Positions 38,029-47,002 of a stretch of DNA of 64,000 nt are shown piece after piece. Source of the DNA: Sphingobacterium sp. ML3W (lineage in GTDB: Bacteria; Bacteroidota; Bacteroidia; Sphingobacteriales; Sphingobacteriaceae); contig NZ_CP107036.1 in the NCBI RefSeq assembly GCF_029542085.1, positions 6,076,001 through 6,140,000 on the forward strand. Direction: 5' to 3'. The first letter of the stretch is position 1. Every line of letters starts with the position of its first letter. The notes under the pieces are model-generated. The model was not told the DNA's origin and made no database searches. It saw nothing but the letters and a program-made list of their open reading frames with translations. Position numbers and translations under genes: made by a program.

Positions 38029-38361
38029 ATGTCAACACGATTGGATCAACTCAACGAATTTTTGAAAGAGAGCCCCGAAGATCCTTTTTTAAAATATGCT
38101 ATTGCTGCCGAGTATCTGAAGCTGAATGACGAGCAGGAAGCTCTGTCCAGATTTGAAAAGCTGATAGAAAATCATCCGGATTATGTGGGAACATATTATC
38201 ATCTGGGAAAATTATATGAAAAACTGGACAAACAGGAACCTGCAATTACAACATATAAAAATGGAATTGAAATAGCCCGCAAAAGCCGTAATTTCCATGC
38301 ATTGGGAGAGTTACAGGGAGCTTTGTCATTTTTAGTAGAGGATGACGATGATGATTTTTAA
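38029..38361 (+). CDS. Small tetratricopeptide-repeat protein
   Basis: A 110-residue soluble protein with about two and a half TPR-like helix pairs. EYLKLNDEQEALSRFEKLIENHPDYVGTYYHLGKLYEKL shows the LG/Y/P spacing of the motif, and LEKLDKQEPAITTYKNGIEIARKSR begins the next. It ends in an acidic DDDDDF tail. TPRs usually mediate protein contacts; the partner is unknown. The next gene starts 86 bases later. Confidence 0.75.
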   Translation: MSTRLDQLNEFLKESPEDPFLKYAIAAEYLKLNDEQEALSRFEKLIENHPDYVGTYYHLGKLYEKLDKQEPAITTYKNGIEIARKSRNFHALGELQGALSFLVEDDDDDF

Positions 38362-38446
38362 TCCATTCTAAATTTTTGGTATCTAATTTGTTATGAATTT
38401 TAAGGGTATAACTATTAGATGCTGATTTTTTAGAATTTGGAATGAG

Positions 38447-38866
38447 ATGAAAAGGTTTATTTGGACAGTGGGATTGTTGGTAATGATTGTATTGGGGGGA
38501 TGTGATAATCCCAAACAGAGTGTAGCTGCCTATAAAGATAATTTGCAAGAATTAAAGGGAAGGGACAGAGCAGAAGTTGTGATCGGAGAATATAAAGGGG
38601 TGATGCCCTGTGCCGACTGCGATGGCATAGAAACATTGATATCATTACACAAAGACAACTCCTATAAATATTCGTCCAAATATCTCAATAAAAGTGATGA
38701 TGTTTTTGTGCGTGAAGGAAAATGGAAATTGGATGGAAACATTATTACACTGGACGGCGTTGATTACAAATTCAAATTAGGCAACCATTTCTTAAGCCAG
38801 TTGGATCTATCGGGTAATGATATTACAGGGGATATCTCCAAATACTATGTGCTGACGAAAAACTGA
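38447..38866 (+). CDS. NlpE N-terminal-domain lipoprotein
   Basis: A 139-residue lipoprotein; the signal ends in the lipobox LGGC (Cys about 20). After a spacer, EYKGVMPCADCDGIETLISLHKDNSYKY and FVREGKWKLDGNIITLD are the NlpE N-terminal barrel, including the CxxC pair at about residues 52-55. In enterobacteria NlpE senses surface stress and copper; whether that holds here is unknown. It is followed by a palindromic terminator. Confidence 0.82.
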   Translation: MKRFIWTVGLLVMIVLGGCDNPKQSVAAYKDNLQELKGRDRAEVVIGEYKGVMPCADCDGIETLISLHKDNSYKYSSKYLNKSDDVFVREGKWKLDGNIITLDGVDYKFKLGNHFLSQLDLSGNDITGDISKYYVLTKN

Positions 38867-38896
38867 AATTTATTGAACGATATAATACCTATATAG

Positions 38897-38930
38897 AAAA
38901 AAACCGAAGAGAATTCTCTTCGGTTTTTTT
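38897..38930. terminator. Palindromic terminator between convergent genes
   Basis: A perfect 34-bp palindrome (17 bp per arm) with poly-A and poly-T ends, between the NlpE-like gene and the cysteine desulfurase gene. Confidence 0.85.
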
Positions 38931-38948
38931 TGTTTAGTAGACTTATTG

Positions 38949-40085
38949 CTATTTATTTTTTGTACAAAGTTCTTTTAAGGTTGACACAACAAAATCCACT
39001 TCTTCTTTTGTGTTGTTTTTGCAAAAGGAGAATCTGACCGATGGACGGTCTGAATTTGTTTTAATAGCCCCTAGTACATGTGATCCAATATCGGTTCCTG
39101 AACTACAGGCACTTCCTCCGGAACAGGATATGCCCGAAATGTCTAGATTGAATAGTAACATATCAGCAAGATCACTGCAAGGGAAGGATACGTTTAGTAC
39201 CGTATATAGCGATTTACTGGGCTCGATAACACCATTGAAATCAATATCCGGAATCGCTTTTTGCAGCTCTTCAATCATATACGATTTAAGTGCTTGGATA
39301 TAAGCTTGATGTTCTTCCATATGTTCATAGGCAAGTTCTAAAGCTTTGGCTAGTCCCGCTATACCATAAACATTCTCCGTTCCGCCACGCATATTCCGCT
39401 CCTGAGCTCCACCGTAAATCAACGGTTTGATTTTATTATTTGCATTGATATAGAGAAAACCTACACCTTTTGGTCCGTGAAACTTGTGCGCTGCACCTGT
39501 AATGAAATCGATTTTAAGATGACCTAGATCATGCGGGTAATGGCCCATGGTCTGTACGGTATCGGAATGAAATATCGCATTGTATTGTTGGCATAATTCC
39601 GATATACGTTGGATATCATTCAGGTTGCCAATTTCATTATTGGCGTGCATAATGGAAACAAAGGTACGGGGATTGCTACTTAAGAGCTCCTCCAGTTGAT
39701 TCAGGTCCAGATTTCCCTTGTTGTCCACATGAAGCAGATCAAGATGAACTTTTCCCTGCTTCTCAAGCTCCTCCAATGTATGTAGAACAGCATGGTGCTC
39801 TATCGGTGAGGTAATTGCATGTGTGATACCGAAGTCCGTGATCGAACGTACGATCGCCATATTATCGGCTTCGGTTCCACCCGAAGTAAAGAAAATTTCT
39901 GCCGGAGATACATGGAGTAGGTTGGCGATTGTTTTCCGTGCTTTTTCTACGATTGTTTTTACTTGTCTTCCGTGACTATGGATAGAAGATGGATTTCCAA
40001 AATTGTTATCCATGACATCTACCATTACTTTTATAACTTCAGGATCTAAGGCTGTAGTCGCAGCATTGTCAAAATATACTTGCAT
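38949..40085 (-). CDS. Cysteine desulfurase (NifS/IscS-type)
   Basis: A 378-residue PLP enzyme that takes sulfur from cysteine to form alanine and a persulfide for Fe-S clusters and thio-modifications. The N-terminus is VYFDNAATTALDPEVIKVM. The PLP lysine is in ITGAAHKFHGPKGVGFLYI (about residue 202). The persulfide Cys lies in the loop SCSGGSACSSGTD near residue 325. HADNMAI and HANNEIGN motifs are also standard. It stands alone rather than in an isc or suf cluster. Confidence 0.93.
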   Translation of the reverse strand: MQVYFDNAATTALDPEVIKVMVDVMDNNFGNPSSIHSHGRQVKTIVEKARKTIANLLHVSPAEIFFTSGGTEADNMAIVRSITDFGITHAITSPIEHHAVLHTLEELEKQGKVHLDLLHVDNKGNLDLNQLEELLSSNPRTFVSIMHANNEIGNLNDIQRISELCQQYNAIFHSDTVQTMGHYPHDLGHLKIDFITGAAHKFHGPKGVGFLYINANNKIKPLIYGGAQERNMRGGTENVYGIAGLAKALELAYEHMEEHQAYIQALKSYMIEELQKAIPDIDFNGVIEPSKSLYTVLNVSFPCSDLADMLLFNLDISGISCSGGSACSSGTDIGSHVLGAIKTNSDRPSVRFSFCKNNTKEEVDFVVSTLKELCTKNK

Positions 40086-40404
40086 GATGCAAAATTACAA
40101 ATCTCAAAAGTAAATCAAATGCATTAAATGACTTATTTTCATCATAATTTAGTCGTTTTTTTCTATTGGAGGGCTGAATAAGGATGGAGAGCTTTTCGAT
40201 TGAAATCAGAAGACCCAAAAAAAATAAAAGTGGATTCGTAGCGAATCGGATATTTGATATGGAATAGCAAGGGAATGTGGGGGGAGATAGGGACAAACTG
40301 CTTGTCCAGAGATTAAAGTGAACCCCAAAAGCTTTTATTTAACTTTTGGGGTTCACATCACCTATAACAAAACATCTATTTGAGTAGAGGAAATAGCTGT
40401 ATTT
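40086..40404. other. Intergenic region between cysteine desulfurase and lnt
   Basis: 319 bases. A hairpin with perfect 14-bp arms (40318-40331 and 40343-40356) follows the lnt stop and is a probable lnt terminator, although its T-run on the minus side is short. I see nothing else. Confidence 0.55.
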
Positions 40405-42036
40405 TTATAGTAACCTTGGATGGCGTTTGCGTACGATTATGATAAGAAATCCAGCTAGCGCGATCGCTAGACCTAGATAGGCAGCGATATCGCCGACTTT
40501 GGTGTATGTTGTGATCTCTTCGTTCAGATTGATTTCCTGATTTAATGCTGCGGGTTCCCACCATTTTGTCTGCTGTATAATATCACCCCGTTGATTGATA
40601 AAACCGGAGATTCCAGTATTTGCAGACCGGGCGACCCAGCGCCGATTTTCTATGGCCCTTAATTTTGCATATTGCAAATGTTGGTCTTTTCCAGAAGTAT
40701 TACCCCACCAGCCATCATTGGTGATGATCGCAATAAACTGCGCTCCTTTTTTTACATATTTCGCTACATAATCCCCCCATATGGATTCATAGCAGATGAC
40801 AGGAGCCGCACCAATACCGCTTTGTGCATAGAAAACCGAAGGTTCCGCTTGCTTTCCATAGCCACCTGTTGTACCTCCAAATGCTTTAAAAAGCGGTTTC
40901 AAAAAATTCATCGCAGCACCAAAGGGCATCTGTTCTACACCAGGAACCAATTTAGATTTATGGTAAAATTGCAGCTTGGATGAGTAATCGATCAATGTTG
41001 CTGCGTTAAAGTTGTCCTGGTAAATATTTGGGGCAATTTCACGTGCAGTTGCTGTCTTTGCATAATTGTATAATTGATAACTTTCGATGCCCGATAAGAT
41101 ATTACCATTTTTGTATTGATCCAAAAATTTTAGAATCCGTTGATAAGAATACGTTTCACGCAGGTTTTCTTCATCAAAATCACCGTTTTGGGAAAGAGCC
41201 GTTTCAGGCCAGATAAAAAATTCCGTATTTGGTTTGGCTACTGAACTTGACAGTGAAAACAAGGTGTTTAATTGCTCCTCAGGGCTAAGCTGAAACTTGA
41301 TGTAAGGGTTCACATTTGGTTGCACCACCACCACCTGGGCTGGGTTTTGGTGCTCCTCATAATTGAAGTAGCGAACCAGTGAATAGACCGTTGGAACGAA
41401 TAAGACCAGCACTAGACAAAGGATGGGGACGATTCTATTTTTAAGTTGGTAGATACCTTTTCGATTGAGGTAGAGCATAAATGCTAAAATATTGACCAAC
41501 CAGATCCATATTGATCCGCCGTATACACCGGTGATGTCGTACCATTGAATCAATTGATGAAAATTAGCAAAGCCATTGCCTAAAGTCATCCATGGAAATG
41601 CAAGATCCCAAGTAGCATGAAGAAATTCATAACTGATCCAAAATCCCATTAATCCAAAAAGGGATAACAGTAGTGAAGTTTTACGCCTTAATCGATAGTA
41701 TAAGGTGAACGCTAAAGCCATTAATGCAGCGCCCAGACAGAAGGGGATCAAACTGATCAAAATCGCTGCAAAAGGAGGCATAACTGCCGAGATGGAATTG
41801 TATACCCAATAAATGGATGCGGTATTCCAGATGACTGCCGTCAGACCTGCTGTTAGAAAGATTTTTTTACCTTTCTTTTTAATTGTATCATTACGGATGA
41901 TATTTTCCAGCGCAATCAATAAGGGTAAAAAACCGATAAAAAGCAATACGCTTGAATAGGGGATGGGAGGCCAACCCAACCACAATAAAAAGGCACTTAA
42001 AAGTGCCAATAAATAGTTGTTCTTCACAATACCCAC
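40405..42036 (-). CDS. lnt: Apolipoprotein N-acyltransferase
   Basis: A 543-residue inner-membrane enzyme that adds the third acyl chain to lipoproteins. Six or so N-terminal TM helices (about 5-215) precede the periplasmic nitrilase-like domain. The catalytic triad can be seen: Glu in FIWPETALS, Lys in YHKSKLVPGVEQMPFG and Cys in VICYESIWGDYV. ITNDGWWGNTSGKDQHLQYAKLRAIENRRW is the family signature. A final TM helix closes it. It starts 5 bases after the PH/SHOCT gene, in the rsmI-PH/SHOCT-lnt operon. Many lipoproteins in this window would be substrates. Confidence 0.93.
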   Translation of the reverse strand: MGIVKNNYLLALLSAFLLWLGWPPIPYSSVLLFIGFLPLLIALENIIRNDTIKKKGKKIFLTAGLTAVIWNTASIYWVYNSISAVMPPFAAILISLIPFCLGAALMALAFTLYYRLRRKTSLLLSLFGLMGFWISYEFLHATWDLAFPWMTLGNGFANFHQLIQWYDITGVYGGSIWIWLVNILAFMLYLNRKGIYQLKNRIVPILCLVLVLFVPTVYSLVRYFNYEEHQNPAQVVVVQPNVNPYIKFQLSPEEQLNTLFSLSSSVAKPNTEFFIWPETALSQNGDFDEENLRETYSYQRILKFLDQYKNGNILSGIESYQLYNYAKTATAREIAPNIYQDNFNAATLIDYSSKLQFYHKSKLVPGVEQMPFGAAMNFLKPLFKAFGGTTGGYGKQAEPSVFYAQSGIGAAPVICYESIWGDYVAKYVKKGAQFIAIITNDGWWGNTSGKDQHLQYAKLRAIENRRWVARSANTGISGFINQRGDIIQQTKWWEPAALNQEINLNEEITTYTKVGDIAAYLGLAIALAGFLIIIVRKRHPRLL

Positions 42037-42041
42037 TTATT

Positions 42042-42767
42042 TTATAAACTGGATAAAACTTCTCTTTTCTTTTGTTCGTATTCATCTTGTGTGATGAGTT
42101 GCTTGTCAAAGAGTGTCTTTAGTTTTTTTAGTTTTAAGGTAATTTCATCCTCCTCTTCTTCTACGGTTGGAGTCACAGGAGCGGAAATAGGTGCCGCAGG
42201 TGGAACCACTGGTGCCGAGAAAACAGGTTGTGCTACTGGCGCAGGAGGGGTAACGACCGGTGCTGCTGTTGAAACTGGTACTGGAGTCGGCTGATTGTCT
42301 TCAACCTTCTCAACGATAACCTCCCGAGGACTGCTGGGGGCGATTACGATCTTTTCCTTTTCAGCAGCTAGCTCTGCTTTTTTATAATTTTCAAGAGCAG
42401 CTTTAATATATTGGTAAAGTTTTCTGGCTTGAACTTTTGGAATGTAGTCAATACTTAAGTTTTCTCCAGTAAAAGGAATGACGGTGACCTTTGAGCCAAA
42501 GATCTCTTCTTTGAAGGCAATATCTTTAATATCCTGCCATCCGAAAATTTCAAAATCAGTCGCTAAGCCCAATTTGGTGAATTCACACATAAAAATGCGC
42601 TTATTACTAATGGTGATACTGTCCGGTAAAATTGTCACCGCAGGTTTTTTCTGTACCGCGATATAATCTATTTTTTCTCCTGGAGTAAGCATGTCCTGGA
42701 CTTTAGTAATCAATTTTTCAATGATTTTTATATCCTGTCCATCTTGTGCAAATTGTTCCATGTTCAT
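42042..42767 (-). CDS. PH-like and SHOCT-domain protein
   Basis: A 241-residue protein. The N-terminal region (about 1-120) resembles a bacterial PH domain: VTILPDSITISNKRIFMCEF followed by FEIFGWQDIKDIAFKEEIFGSKVTV. The middle (about 125-205) is a Pro/Ala/Val-rich linker. The C-terminal 30 residues (LKKLKTLFDKQLITQDEYEQKKREVL) are a SHOCT motif. There is no signal peptide or TM helix. The role is unknown. It is between rsmI and lnt on the same strand. Confidence 0.82.
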   Translation of the reverse strand: MNMEQFAQDGQDIKIIEKLITKVQDMLTPGEKIDYIAVQKKPAVTILPDSITISNKRIFMCEFTKLGLATDFEIFGWQDIKDIAFKEEIFGSKVTVIPFTGENLSIDYIPKVQARKLYQYIKAALENYKKAELAAEKEKIVIAPSSPREVIVEKVEDNQPTPVPVSTAAPVVTPPAPVAQPVFSAPVVPPAAPISAPVTPTVEEEEDEITLKLKKLKTLFDKQLITQDEYEQKKREVLSSL

Positions 42768-42803
42768 GTCAAATACGTTTTATTAATCAAAGATTGTCAA
42801 AAT

Positions 42804-43475
42804 TTATTCCAATCCACCTACACAAAATACAAATTCTCCTTTAATTGGATTGTTTTCAAAGTGTAATTTTAAATCAGTTAATGTTCCGCGGACATTTTCC
42901 TCGTATAACTTGCTCAATTCTCTAGAAATCGAAGCTTGTCTCTCTGCACCGAAGACCGTAATAAACTCTTCGATTGTCTTGAGGATGCGGTGTGGTGATT
43001 CGTAGAAAATCATTGTTCTCTTTTCTTCAGCTAAAGCTTTGAGGCGAGTTTGGCGACCTTTTTTAACAGGAAGGAATCCTTCAAAACAGAAACGGTCATT
43101 TGGTAAACCTGAGTTAACAAGTGCCGGTACAAAAGCGGTGGCGCCGGGTAGACATTGCACTTCCAATCCTTCTTTAAGAGCAGCCCGCACCAATAGAAAA
43201 CCGGGATCAGAGATCGCTGGTGTCCCCGCATCTGAAATGAGGGCGATTTTTTGGCCTTCTTTCAGAAACTTGATGATTTCGGAAACCGCTTTGTGCTCAT
43301 TATGTTGATGATGTGCAAATACCTTTTTATCGATGCCAAAATGCTTTAAAAGGGGAGCACTTGTTCTTGTATCCTCTGCTAAGATGATGTCTACTTCTTT
43401 CAGAATATTGACTGCACGAAAGGTCATGTCCTCCAGATTGCCAATAGGTGTTGGAACTAAATATAACATGGTCAA
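42804..43475 (-). CDS. rsmI: 16S rRNA (cytidine(1402)-2'-O)-methyltransferase RsmI
   Basis: A 223-residue SAM-dependent enzyme of the tetrapyrrole-methylase fold that 2'-O-methylates C1402. The opening LYLVPTPIGNLEDMTFRAVNILKEVD and ILAEDTRTSAPLLKHFGI are diagnostic, with VALISDAGTPAISDPGFLLVRAA and FYESPHRILKTIEEF following. It is shorter than the E. coli enzyme (286) because the C-terminal domain is absent, a common state in Bacteroidota. It leads the rsmI-PH/SHOCT-lnt operon. Confidence 0.95.
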   Translation of the reverse strand: MTMLYLVPTPIGNLEDMTFRAVNILKEVDIILAEDTRTSAPLLKHFGIDKKVFAHHQHNEHKAVSEIIKFLKEGQKIALISDAGTPAISDPGFLLVRAALKEGLEVQCLPGATAFVPALVNSGLPNDRFCFEGFLPVKKGRQTRLKALAEEKRTMIFYESPHRILKTIEEFITVFGAERQASISRELSKLYEENVRGTLTDLKLHFENNPIKGEFVFCVGGLE

Positions 43476-43560
43476 AGTTAAGTTTTTTTTACTATATAAT
43501 ATGTGCTAAAACATTCTGTCTATTTTGGAGTTATTTTCTATATAAATGCAATAATAAATT

Positions 43561-44634
43561 ATGCAAAACATTGAAAAAATACAGGCACATCTAGGTGCAG
43601 AATCAGATTATCTATTAGCGTTTGACAAACCAGCAGTTTCCAAAACGATGCTCCATCTTCCCGAAACTACTTTTATTGATCAGGTATATGGTGCCAGTGA
43701 TCGCACGCCGCAGGTATTGCGTAGCCTGGGACAACTTTTCGGAACCGGGCGGCTTTCCGATACTGGGTATCTGTCCATATTGCCGGTAGATCAGGGGATC
43801 GAACACAGTGCAGGTGCTTCTTTTGCTCCCAATCCCCAATATTTTGATCCGGAGAATATCGTGAAATTAGCATTGGAAGGAAACTGTAATGCCGTAGCCT
43901 CGACTTTTGGCGTTTTAGGGGCAGTATCACGAAAATATGCGCACAAGATTCCTTTTCTGGTCAAAATCAATCACAACGAATTGTTGACCTATCCCAACCG
44001 TGCTGACCAAATTCTGTACGGAACGATACGCGAAGCCTGGAACATGGGAGCGGTAGCAGTTGGAGCGACCATTTATTTCGGTTCGGAAGAGTCCGATCGT
44101 CAGATTATCGAAGTAGCAAAGGCATTTGAAGAAGCACATTCACTTGGTATGGCTACTGTATTGTGGTGCTATTTGCGAAATTCAGCATTTAAAACAGGAG
44201 ACAAAGATTATCATTTAGCTGCAGATCTAACAGGACAGGCCAACCATCTCGGCGTAACCATAAAAGCAGATATTATTAAACAAAAACTTCCGGAATTGAA
44301 CGGTGGTTTTAAGGCGCTGAATATGGGTAAAAGTAGCTATGGTAAATTAGATGAACGGATGTATACGCAGTTATCATCGGATCATCCGATTGATCTTTGT
44401 CGCTATCAGGTACTCAATTGCTTCGCCGGTAGGGCGGGACTGATCAATTCGGGCGGAGCATCGGGACAAAATGATATACAGGAAGCTGTAAAAACCGCTG
44501 TGATCAATAAAAGAGCTGGCGGGACAGGCTTGATATCCGGTCGGAAAGCTTTTCAAAAACCGATGAACGAAGGGGTAGAATTGCTACATGCAATCCAGGA
44601 TGTCTATTTATGTAAAGAAGTTACGATTGCTTAA
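43561..44634 (+). CDS. fbaB: Class I fructose-bisphosphate aldolase (DhnA/FbaB type)
   Basis: A 357-residue archaeal-type class I aldolase that cleaves fructose 1,6-bisphosphate. The core has SILPVDQGIEHSAGASF, the strand with the putative Schiff-base lysine GVTIKADIIKQKLPE, and the phosphate-binding segments INSGGASG and KRAGGTGLISGRKAFQK near the end. Strands IPFLVKINHNELLTYP and MGAVAVGATIYFGSEES fit the TIM barrel. The gene is monocistronic and divergent from rsmI; about 450 bases follow without a gene. Confidence 0.9.
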   Translation: MQNIEKIQAHLGAESDYLLAFDKPAVSKTMLHLPETTFIDQVYGASDRTPQVLRSLGQLFGTGRLSDTGYLSILPVDQGIEHSAGASFAPNPQYFDPENIVKLALEGNCNAVASTFGVLGAVSRKYAHKIPFLVKINHNELLTYPNRADQILYGTIREAWNMGAVAVGATIYFGSEESDRQIIEVAKAFEEAHSLGMATVLWCYLRNSAFKTGDKDYHLAADLTGQANHLGVTIKADIIKQKLPELNGGFKALNMGKSSYGKLDERMYTQLSSDHPIDLCRYQVLNCFAGRAGLINSGGASGQNDIQEAVKTAVINKRAGGTGLISGRKAFQKPMNEGVELLHAIQDVYLCKEVTIA

Positions 44635-45081
44635 ATCCGCTTTAATATCAGGGCGTTGACAAAAGATCTTTATTGCCAATTCATTTAGAGGAAAAAATAT
44701 CGCATGGAATGTTCTTTGGAAAACTGTTTTTCTGGAGGACGTTTTTTATATTAATCGGACCGGAATGAAAATAGGTGAAGAATACCTCTTTCATCCTTAT
44801 TGAGTGTCTCACTACCTGATGATAAAAGTGTGTTAATTCTGATCGCTGATTAAATCATCCGGGGATGTCACGAGCTATCACAACAGCAGGGGTATCTTCT
44901 GAACAGGGCCGAGTTTTCCCATTGAATCGACATGTGTATCATGCATAAAGGTGGTAAGGAACCTCTCTAGCGAAAGGAGCATGAAAGCGCCACAAACAGG
45001 CATTACTGAATAAATTTGCTTGTATATGCAGGCAAATTTATCTAAGTTTGTTCACTATTTTTAAATAATACATTTATAATT
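44635..45081. other. Intergenic region between fbaB and serS
   Basis: 447 bases. No ORF, RNA gene or clear terminator for fbaB is seen. Near the right end is the serS promoter (45020-45050). Confidence 0.5.
45020..45050 (+). promoter_or_regulatory. serS promoter
   Basis: TTG at 45020-45022, a 20-base spacer and TAAGTTTG at 45043-45050, an exact TAnnTTTG match, 31 bases before the ATG. Confidence 0.65.
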
Positions 45082-46353
45082 ATGTTGCAATTGAATTATA
45101 TCCGTGAAAACAGGGATACGGTTATCGAAAGATTGGCTGTCAAGCATTTCAAGGAAATTGGATTGGTCGACGAAATCATCAGTTTAGATGAAGACCGCCG
45201 TAAGATCCAAGCGGAATCGGACGCACTTTCGGGCGAAGCTAATGCGGCAGCAAAACAGATTGGAGATCTGATGCGCCAAGGAAAAAAAGAAGAAGCTGAA
45301 GCCATTAAATCGCAATCCTCCGGATATAAAGAGCAGGTGAAGCAACTATTGGATAAATTGAGCGCTATCGAAATCGAGTTGAATGATAAGATCGTACAAT
45401 TGCCTAATTTACCACATCAATCTGTTCCCGTTGGTGTAAGCGCTGATGATAATGAAGTCGTTTTAACGAATGGGGAGATTCCAGTTTTATCAGAAGACGC
45501 GTTGCCACACTGGGAATTATTAAACAAATATGATATTGTGGATCTGGAGCTCGGTGTAAAAGTTGCGGGAGCCGGATTTCCAATTTATAAAGGTAAGGGA
45601 GCAAAATTGCAACGTGCATTGATCAATTTCTTTTTGGATCAGGCAGCTGAGCAAGGATATGAAGAAGTACAGGTGCCGATCTTGGTGAATGAAGACTCTG
45701 CATTTGCTACAGGACAATTGCCGGATAAGGAGGGGCAGATGTATTATGTCAACAATGACAATCTATACTTGATCCCTACGGCAGAGGTTCCGGTAACCAA
45801 TATTTACAGAGATGTAATCGTTAAGGAAGCGCAGTTCCCGATTAAGCATTGTGCCTATACACCATGTTTCCGTCGCGAAGCAGGTTCTTATGGCGCTCAT
45901 GTACGCGGTTTGAACCGTCTGCACCAATTTGATAAAGTTGAGGCTGTACAGATTGTTCATCCGGAAAAATCGTATGATGTGTTGGAAGAAATGAGCCTGT
46001 ATGTACAAGGTCTGCTTAAAAAATTGGAACTACCTTATCGCGTGTTGCGTTTATGTGGTGGTGATATGAGTTTTACTGCTGCATTGACTTATGATATGGA
46101 GGTGTATAGTTCAGCCCAAAAACGCTGGTTGGAGGTTTCTTCCGTATCTAATTTTGAAACATATCAAGCCAACCGCCTGAAAGTACGTTTCAAAAATTCC
46201 GAAGGAAAAATGCAATTAGCTCACACATTAAATGGGTCAGCTTTAGCCTTACCACGTATAGTTGCGGCTATTTTAGAGAATAATCAAACGGATAAAGGCA
46301 TTCGGATACCAGCTGTTTTGGTACCTTATACCAAATTCGAATACATTGATTAA
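45082..46353 (+). CDS. serS: Serine--tRNA ligase
   Basis: A 423-residue class II synthetase that charges tRNA(Ser). The N-terminal coiled coil (about 30-110) binds the long variable arm. Motif 2 is in CFRREAGSYGAHVRGLNRLHQF and motif 3 in ALPRIVAAILENNQ; serine specificity is implied by LIPTAEVPVTN. The closing IRIPAVLVPY segment is typical. A strong promoter lies 31 bases upstream and a terminator 45 bases downstream, so it is monocistronic. Confidence 0.96.
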   Translation: MLQLNYIRENRDTVIERLAVKHFKEIGLVDEIISLDEDRRKIQAESDALSGEANAAAKQIGDLMRQGKKEEAEAIKSQSSGYKEQVKQLLDKLSAIEIELNDKIVQLPNLPHQSVPVGVSADDNEVVLTNGEIPVLSEDALPHWELLNKYDIVDLELGVKVAGAGFPIYKGKGAKLQRALINFFLDQAAEQGYEEVQVPILVNEDSAFATGQLPDKEGQMYYVNNDNLYLIPTAEVPVTNIYRDVIVKEAQFPIKHCAYTPCFRREAGSYGAHVRGLNRLHQFDKVEAVQIVHPEKSYDVLEEMSLYVQGLLKKLELPYRVLRLCGGDMSFTAALTYDMEVYSSAQKRWLEVSSVSNFETYQANRLKVRFKNSEGKMQLAHTLNGSALALPRIVAAILENNQTDKGIRIPAVLVPYTKFEYID

Positions 46354-46397
46354 TGTATGTAATTAAATAATAAATTCCTGTTTCAGGATTTATATTG

Positions 46398-46438
46398 AAA
46401 AGGGACTCTACCTGAACAGGTAAAGTCCCTTTTTTTTT
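46398..46438 (+). terminator. Terminator after serS
   Basis: Arms 46398-46407 and 46424-46433 with a second inner pair (46409-46414 and 46417-46422) and nine or more T. Confidence 0.85.
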
Positions 46439-46907
46439 GGAATAACTCGATTGGGATTGATTTTAGAATCGTTATAAATTACTTTTATTTTGAACACTAA
46501 AAATACAGAAACGTTTATGTTAATATTTTCTTACTACATTGTTAATGTTTTGTTAAATATAGTTGATTCCGTATAAAATTCTGTTTTGAATTTGTTTGTA
46601 GAGTTTTTATTCTAAAATGAATCTCTTGTTTGAATTTGTAATATACTACTGTCTTTGTTGCAGTATTTTTTGTTTTTGCGAGCGAATGTTAAAAAACTTG
46701 TAAAAGCAACTTTGGCTTTATATATTTGGAACCGCTAATAAAAATCGCACTAACTATTATATACTGTAAATGCTGAAAAGAGCAAATTTTACAGCTGGAT
46801 ATTTATCTAAGGACTGACTCTACATCTACCTAGAGCTTGCTTTCTCAATAATATTTTCAACTGTTATCCCATGAATGGCAATGTGCTATTTGCATATTTC
46901 TGTTTAT

Positions 46908-46932
46908 TGTCTAAACAATGTCTGTTTAGACA
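46908..46932. promoter_or_regulatory. 10-bp perfect inverted repeat upstream of susC 1
   Basis: TGTCTAAACA at 46908-46917 and its exact complement TGTTTAGACA at 46923-46932 with a 5-base spacer, 70 bases before the ATG of susC 1. It has no T-run, so it is more like an operator (or leader hairpin) than a terminator. No binding protein is known. Confidence 0.5.
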
Positions 46933-47002
46933 GTTATGTTAACGGATATAGTTTATATCAATATATAGGATTAGAAAAATAATAAAATTAACTAACTAAA
47001 AC

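Larger units (their letters stand above)
46354..47002. other. Intergenic region upstream of susC 1
   Basis: 649 bases. After the serS terminator (46398-46438) it is A/T-rich without an ORF. The one strong structure is an inverted repeat at 46908-46932, 70 bases before the susC start. Confidence 0.6.

Noticed and set aside
44635..45081. T-box or other riboswitch before serS
   Set aside because: No T-box sequence or terminator/antiterminator pair is seen; a plain promoter explains the region.
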